Shown here piece after piece: positions 59,686 through 64,000 of a DNA stretch of 64,000 bases. The stretch is taken from NCBI GenBank assembly GCA_019637615.1, contig JAHBVJ010000004.1:186001-250000 (forward strand), written 5' to 3'. The DNA comes from Anaerolineae bacterium. GTDB lineage: Bacteria; Chloroflexota; Anaerolineae; Aggregatilineales; UBA2796. The translations under genes and the position numbers were made by a program. Every line of letters starts with the position of its first letter. Position 1 is the first letter of the stretch. Below the pieces are notes generated by a model that saw only the letters and a list, made by a program, of their open reading frames with translations, did not search any database and had not been told where the DNA came from.

Positions 59686-59847
59686 CTACGATTTATTTGT
59701 GGACGATGACTCTTCAACCATTGCGGTCAATTCGGTGTCTTCGGCTTTCAACTGGCGCTGACGGACGACGATGTAGGCCGCCAACCCGCCTAGAATCAGC
59801 ACGGCTACAAGATAGCCAATGATCATGTAGTTCAATGTATCGGGCAT
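59686..59847 (-). CDS. ccmD: CcmD-like small haem-exporter protein
   Basis: This 53-residue frame, shorter than most gene-finding limits, has one hydrophobic segment (YMIIGYLVAVLILGGLAAYIVV, about 7-28) followed by RQRQLKAEDTEL and an acidic tail. That layout, one membrane helix then a basic-then-acidic cytoplasmic part, is that of CcmD, which helps CcmC hand haem to CcmE in cytochrome c maturation. It begins 10 bases after the ccmC stop on the same strand, so co-transcription is expected. The assignment rests on position and architecture. Confidence 0.6.
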   Translation of the reverse strand: MPDTLNYMIIGYLVAVLILGGLAAYIVVRQRQLKAEDTELTAMVEESSSTNKS

Positions 59848-59857
59848 AGGATTCTCA

Positions 59858-60628
59858 CTAACTTAACAAGCGGGCTTTTAGCTCGCGTACATGTTCCGCA
59901 AGATTTTCCATACGTACACGATGCCATAGCAGCGTGATCGAGGCTACGATATACCACACCAGCGAGAATACCAGCGTGATTGCCATACTGGCGTCAGTGC
60001 GGAAGCCACCTTCGGCTTGCGACTCAACCGGGCTTTCTCCGACGACCACCGGATGCAGCGTATCGGAGCGGACACGGATCACGATGAATACGTAGAAAAC
60101 GCTGATGAAGGCCAGAATGCCGTAGACTGCCGCAAAACGGGCGCGGCGTTCGGGATTTTCAAGCGAATTGCGCAGCGTGAGGTAAGCCGCGTAGAGCAGC
60201 CACATGACCGCCATCGAGTTCAGACGAGGATCGCTCGTCCAGAAGGTGTTCCACGTGGGGCGTGCCCAGATCGCGCCCGTCAGCAGCGTGATGGTCATTA
60301 ATGGCAAACCGACCTCGACGCTGGACACCGCCAACCGATCCCATTTCAAGTTGCGCGTGCGGAGATAGGCCACGCCCGCGATCACCGTGATCAAGAAGGC
60401 GGTGGCACCACCAAAGAATGCGCCCATGTGTAAGTAGAAGATACGCTGGACTTGCCCTTGGGTGGCGTCGGTGGGCGCGTAGAACAAGGCCAACCCCAGC
60501 AGCAGGACAAAGCCTAGCCCCGTCAGCACGGTGAGGATACCGAGGATGCGCGTCCGCGAGGGAGCATACGCAAGGTTCGGTGCGGTCGGTTGCGGTGCCG
60601 AAAGTGAAGATGCGGCTGCGACTGCCAT
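59858..60628 (-). CDS. ccmC: Cytochrome c biogenesis protein CcmC
   Basis: This 256-residue membrane protein handles haem in system I cytochrome c maturation. It has six hydrophobic segments, with histidines in IFYLHMGAFF and DTLHPVVVGE, and a variant of the tryptophan-rich haem motif (ARPTWNTFWTSDPRLNS). The N-terminal 25 residues are an extra low-complexity tail. A GGAG site six bases before the ATG supports the start. The CcmD-like gene follows. Other ccm genes (A, B, E, F) are not in this window. Confidence 0.9.
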   Translation of the reverse strand: MAVAAASSLSAPQPTAPNLAYAPSRTRILGILTVLTGLGFVLLLGLALFYAPTDATQGQVQRIFYLHMGAFFGGATAFLITVIAGVAYLRTRNLKWDRLAVSSVEVGLPLMTITLLTGAIWARPTWNTFWTSDPRLNSMAVMWLLYAAYLTLRNSLENPERRARFAAVYGILAFISVFYVFIVIRVRSDTLHPVVVGESPVESQAEGGFRTDASMAITLVFSLVWYIVASITLLWHRVRMENLAEHVRELKARLLS

Positions 60629-60847
60629 ATCAACTCCAAAAGCTAATTACAGATTTACGTAGGATTCTATAGATTATGACTTAGATTCTTCTTCAACACA
60701 ACAGCATATACATTTTGATATTTTGGAAAATCTTATCACAAAACGCTTCCAATGCGCCGCTATTGGATGGGAAAACCACCATGCTCAACAACGAAGTTCA
60801 CTATAATCGCAGCATAGGTCGGAGATGAGTGAGTATAGTGAGTACAT

Positions 60848-61831
60848 ATGGTGATGTTGGCTTCAAAATCTTTATCGTTTGATCCGGGGCGTGCGGTTTT
60901 ACAAGACTATCTGGAAGGCCATCCGGCGCGGCTGATGGTGAGCGACTTCCAACCAATGGCGGAGGCGCTGGCGAATGGCGTCGTAGCGCCCGATACGCGG
61001 CTGCTGGCGTTTGAGTTGGATGGGCAATTATACGCGACTCCGATGTCGATTGTGCTTGCCTATAACGTGATCCAAGGGCAGCATCAGCAGCAGCCGTGGA
61101 TGATGACCTTTTGCAACGCTTGCAACACAGGCATGGTCTTTAACCCGATTTGTGATGGTCAACTGCTGCATTTTCAGCGCCGGGGCAGCTACGACGGTCT
61201 GCTGTTGATCTGGGACGCGGAAACACAGTCGTACTGGCAGCATATCACGGGCGAATGTTTGTATGGCGTGAGCGTTGGTAAGCAGCTTGCGACGTTGACG
61301 GTGACGCGGCAAATGACCGCCGCCGAAGCCAATGGGATGACACATCTGAACCCGCTGTTGCTGACCAGTCAACTAACCCCCGAACAGGCGCAGTTATCAC
61401 GCCTGATGGAGAAAATGCGCGATAATCCGACGCGCCAAGAAGCCGGGATCGTCGCCACGATTGCCCGTGAAGACACGCGGCGGCCTCGCTTTGAGCTGGG
61501 GCTTGGCGTGCTCACGACGGAACATAGTTTGTTCATCCCGCTGGAGGTGCTGTACGCGCATAACAGCGCACTGACCACCGAGTTTGAGGGGCGTCCCCTG
61601 CTGGTGTATCAACTGCCTGACGCAATTGCGCCCGTCGCGGCCTATGCCAAGAGCCGACGGGCGGAACTCGAACGGGATGTGCTGCGGCTTGATAGCGGCG
61701 TGTACATTCAAAACGATCTGTATTACACCGCCGATGGTCGATCACAGGTCTTGATGCGCCCGACGCAACTGCTGATGCGCTGGTACGGCTTCGCGCTGAC
61801 GTTTCCCGGTTGCGATATTCTGACGAGTTAG
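60848..61831 (+). CDS. DUF3179 domain-containing protein
   Basis: This 327-residue protein matches DUF3179. The pattern FCNACNTGMVFNPICDGQLLHFQRRGSYDGLLLIWDAETQSYWQHITGECLYGVSVGK (residues about 93-148) contains the family's cysteine pair and the serine/threonine-tryptophan-glutamine block. The function of the family is unknown. No signal peptide is visible, although many relatives are exported. It converges on pdxT with a two-base gap. The start is the ATG of MVMLASK. Confidence 0.85.
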   Translation: MVMLASKSLSFDPGRAVLQDYLEGHPARLMVSDFQPMAEALANGVVAPDTRLLAFELDGQLYATPMSIVLAYNVIQGQHQQQPWMMTFCNACNTGMVFNPICDGQLLHFQRRGSYDGLLLIWDAETQSYWQHITGECLYGVSVGKQLATLTVTRQMTAAEANGMTHLNPLLLTSQLTPEQAQLSRLMEKMRDNPTRQEAGIVATIAREDTRRPRFELGLGVLTTEHSLFIPLEVLYAHNSALTTEFEGRPLLVYQLPDAIAPVAAYAKSRRAELERDVLRLDSGVYIQNDLYYTADGRSQVLMRPTQLLMRWYGFALTFPGCDILTS

Positions 61832-61833
61832 CG

Positions 61834-62421
61834 CTATTGGTTGGCCTTAGCTACCATCCTCAAGAATAGGGCGTGGACACGATCATCATCGGTGAGTTCG
61901 GGATGGAACGATGTCGCCAGCAGATGCCCTTGCCGTGCAGCGACGATGCGCCCATCCGCTAATGTTGCCAGCACGTCTACCGTGTCGCGTGGCGATTCAA
62001 TGATCGGAGCGCGAATGAAAACGGCTTGATACGGATCGCCCGCGATGCCATCGATCGTCAGAAGGGCAACAAAGCTGTCGATCTGACGCCCGAACGCGTT
62101 GCGCCGCACGGTAATGTCCATCACACCTAGCGAGATTTGATCCGATGCCTTGCCCGTCACTGTTTTGGCGAGAAAGATCGCGCCCGCGCAGGTGCCCCAT
62201 GTGGGATGGGCGCGGGCAAACTGGCGGAGCGGCTCGATCATGCCCAAGCGCTGCGCGATGATGGCGAAGGTGGTGCTTTCGCCGCCGGGGATGATCAGGC
62301 CATCCAAGCCGTCAAGGTGCTTGATCTGGCGCACTTCGACGGCTTCAACGCCCATCCGTTGGAGCGGTTGTTTGTGTTCGAGGAAATCACCTTGCAGGGC
62401 AAGGATACCTATCCGTGTCAT
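61834..62421 (-). CDS. pdxT: Pyridoxal 5'-phosphate synthase glutaminase subunit PdxT
   Basis: This 195-residue glutaminase makes ammonia for PdxS in the DXP-independent vitamin B6 route. The oxyanion loop PGGEST (45-50), the nucleophile C78 in TWGTCAG and the H173-E175 pair in SFHPELTDD form a class I triad. Length is as expected. It lies 27 bases downstream of pdxS on the same strand, as the operon pdxS-pdxT. Confidence 0.96.
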   Translation of the reverse strand: MTRIGILALQGDFLEHKQPLQRMGVEAVEVRQIKHLDGLDGLIIPGGESTTFAIIAQRLGMIEPLRQFARAHPTWGTCAGAIFLAKTVTGKASDQISLGVMDITVRRNAFGRQIDSFVALLTIDGIAGDPYQAVFIRAPIIESPRDTVDVLATLADGRIVAARQGHLLATSFHPELTDDDRVHALFLRMVAKANQ

Positions 62422-62448
62422 GAATGGCTCTCCATTACGCTGGTCAAG

Positions 62449-63360
62449 TTACCAGCCACGCCCCGCCATCTTTTGCCCCTCAGTGAGGCTGTTCACACTG
62501 ATGCCCACCATCGGCTCACCGAGATTTTTGCTGATGTCAGCCAGAAGTTGGGGATCGTTGTAGTTAGTGACGGCTTGCACGATGGCGCTGGCACGCTTGG
62601 CAGGGTCGCCGCTCTTGAAAATGCCGCTGCCGACGAACACGCCATCCATGCCGAGCTGCATCATCAGGGCGGCGTCGGCGGGAGTCGCGACACCACCCGC
62701 CGCGAAGTTCACGACGGGCAACTTACCTGTTTTAGCGACTTCAACCACTAAGTCATAGCTGGCTTGGATGTCTTTGGCAAAGGTGAACAGTTCGTCCTCA
62801 TCCATCGAGGTCAGGCGGCGGATTTCGCGCTGGACTGCCCGCGCATGACGGACGGCTTCGACCACATCGCCTGTACCCGCTTCGCCCTTGGTACGGAGCA
62901 TCGCCGCGCCTTCCGAGACACGCCGCAGCGCTTCGCCAAGATTGCGGCAGCCACACACGAATGGCACCGTGAATTTATGCTTGTTCACATGATTTTCTTC
63001 GTCGGCGGGCGTCAAAACTTCGCTTTCATCAATGTAGTCGATACCGAGGGCTTGCAGGATTTGCGCTTCGACCAGATGCCCGATGCGGCACTTTGCCATG
63101 ACGGGGATGGTGACCGCCTTCATAATGCCTTCGATCATGCTCGGATCGCTCATGCGGGCGACCCCACCCTGCGCGCGGATGTCGGCGGGGACACGTTCGA
63201 GCGCCATCACCGCGCAGGCTCCGGCATCTTCCGCGATCTTGGCTTGTTCGGGCGTCACGACATCCATGATGACGCCGCCTTTCAACATTTGCGCCAGTCC
63301 CCGCTTCAGCTTGGCTTGATCTTCAAGCGTATTATGCAATCCATTATGCCCGTTGGTCAT
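62449..63360 (-). CDS. pdxS: Pyridoxal 5'-phosphate synthase lyase subunit PdxS
   Basis: This 303-residue enzyme forms pyridoxal 5'-phosphate from ribose 5-phosphate, glyceraldehyde 3-phosphate and ammonia. The Schiff-base lysine is K90 in [11 protein letters not shown]. The second lysine is in [10 protein letters not shown], and the aspartate is in [11 protein letters not shown]. The sequence is close to that of B. subtilis PdxS over its full length, ending GQKMAGRGW. It is the first gene of the pdxS-pdxT operon. Confidence 0.97.
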   Translation of the reverse strand: MTNGHNGLHNTLEDQAKLKRGLAQMLKGGVIMDVVTPEQAKIAEDAGACAVMALERVPADIRAQGGVARMSDPSMIEGIMKAVTIPVMAKCRIGHLVEAQILQALGIDYIDESEVLTPADEENHVNKHKFTVPFVCGCRNLGEALRRVSEGAAMLRTKGEAGTGDVVEAVRHARAVQREIRRLTSMDEDELFTFAKDIQASYDLVVEVAKTGKLPVVNFAAGGVATPADAALMMQLGMDGVFVGSGIFKSGDPAKRASAIVQAVTNYNDPQLLADISKNLGEPMVGISVNSLTEGQKMAGRGW

Positions 63361-63594
63361 CGTTGTTCCCTCATGTTGTCGTTCATTGGTGGTGATTTTC
63401 AGCGATTATAGGAGGGGATTTTTGGAGGGGAACAAGACCAAGTAAGACCAATCCGGGGAATATGAGACTATACGTCCTTGCAACGTTGTGATGAGTTTGT
63501 GCAACGCGAGGGCGCTAACCGCAGAGGGGCTGGTACTACAATGTAGATCGACGCCCTATCCCTCTATACAGGCGGTAAGAAAGTTAGGTGTTTC

Positions 63595-64000
63595 ATGCAG
63601 TATAGAAGACTTGGCAATTCTGGCTTGATCGTGAGCGCCGTCTCACTGGGCACAATGCAATTCGGCGGCAAAATGAATATGGGGAACCTCGGTCAGGAAG
63701 CCGCTACGGAGATGATTAAGTTTGCGATTGATCGCGGGATCAACTTCATCGATACGGCGGATGTGTACAGCAGAGGCGAGAGCGAAACACTGGTAGGCGA
63801 GGCGCTCAAGACGCTCGGACTCCGCCAAGAGATTGTGCTGGCGACCAAAGTGCGTTTGCCGATGAGCGAGAACTTCAACCGCAGCGGGGCGACGCGTGTG
63901 AATATCATGCGCGGGATCGAAAGCAGCCTGAAACGTCTGCAAACCGATTACATCGACCTGTATCAAGTGCATGGATGGGATAGCAACACGCCGCTGGAAG
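63595..64000 (+). CDS. Aldo/keto reductase, 3' end outside the window
   Basis: This frame starts at an ATG and runs off the right edge, giving 135 visible residues. It begins MQYRRLGNSGLIVSAVSLGT and has the AKR catalytic residues D53 and Y58 in FIDTADVYSRGESE and K85 in VLATKVRLP. A potassium-channel beta-subunit-like AKR is the best guess. It would reduce carbonyl compounds with NADPH. Because it has no stop in the window it is easily missed by complete-ORF finding. The start is preceded by GTTAGGTGTTTC. Confidence 0.9.
   Translation, partial: MQYRRLGNSGLIVSAVSLGTMQFGGKMNMGNLGQEAATEMIKFAIDRGINFIDTADVYSRGESETLVGEALKTLGLRQEIVLATKVRLPMSENFNRSGATRVNIMRGIESSLKRLQTDYIDLYQVHGWDSNTPLE

Noticed and set aside
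62137..62751. 204-residue plus-strand frame over pdxT and pdxS
   Set aside because: It is antisense to two strongly supported genes, so it is treated as a shadow.
62764..63411. 215-residue plus-strand frame opposite pdxS
   Set aside because: It is antisense to pdxS, which is supported over its full length.
1..64000. CRISPR arrays, insertion sequences and prophage
   Set aside because: No regularly spaced direct repeats of CRISPR type, no transposase or integrase, and no phage structural genes were seen. The DinD/BRO-like gene alone is not enough for a prophage.

Overview
The window reads as a piece of a free-living bacterial chromosome, most likely from the phylum Chloroflexota (Anaerolineae-like). 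This is an inference from gene content: a DUF2079 membrane protein, an EF-G paralogue, a RecD2 helicase, a large TPR protein, a Ddn-like F420-type reductase, mreBCD, an AglEFG-type sugar importer, PdxST, and CcmC with a tiny CcmD-like partner. Base composition is fairly GC-rich except for one AT-richer gene at about 27.98-28.82 kb. No rRNA, transposase, prophage or CRISPR array was seen. There is one tRNA gene, tRNA-Val(GAC).

Layout. 0-10 kb: a cut-off WD40 lipoprotein, a DUF2079 protein, an EF-G-like GTPase, a Ddn-like reductase, a membrane protein, recD2 and map. 10-18.8 kb: a NarL-type response regulator, a short Hsp70-like protein behind an unusual GATC-rich region, a TPR protein, a polytopic glycosyltransferase-like protein, a secreted protein and ndk. 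19-29 kb: three ABC exporter half-transporters, one of them alone and two forming a pair, plus the eroded 3' end of a fourth. Between them lie an ArsR-like regulator with an alpha/beta hydrolase and a DinD/BRO-like gene with a strong operator-promoter. 29-33 kb: a zinc-ribbon membrane protein, purine nucleoside phosphorylase, and a two-gene unit of a glycerol-1-phosphate-dehydrogenase-like protein and a HEAT-repeat protein, then tRNA-Val. 33-43 kb: an alpha-glucoside-type ABC importer without its ATPase, a thioredoxin-reductase-like flavoprotein with a TetR-like operator, an MFS carrier, a divergent RraA-like/XRE pair, a VOC protein and an AraC regulator. 43-51 kb: a CX4R phosphatase-like gene facing mreBCD, a SRPBCC protein, mutM, a membrane protein with a duplicated module, and a P450 behind a Yip1-like protein. 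52-56 kb: an orphan ABC-2 permease, then aroH-aroF behind a leader peptide and terminator that look like Phe/Tyr transcription attenuation. 56-64 kb: a histidine kinase overlapping a glycosyltransferase gene, ccmC-ccmD, a DUF3179 protein, pdxS-pdxT and the start of an aldo/keto reductase.

The most interesting observations are these: the aromatic-codon leader peptide (FGYVYFYYF) before aroH-aroF; a dispersed family of heptamer arrays (CTNAGCA) at five intergenic sites; the operator-promoter of the DinD-like gene, which sits next to a broken ABC exporter copy; the nine GATC sites upstream of the Hsp70-like gene; a possible structured RNA after map; and a degenerate glycerol-1-phosphate-dehydrogenase homologue paired with a HEAT protein. 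Several genes missed by a minimum-length or complete-ORF filter were recovered by reading the sequence: the WD40 lipoprotein (1-928), the leader peptide (53918-54022), the CcmD-like protein (59686-59847) and the aldo/keto reductase (63595-64000).
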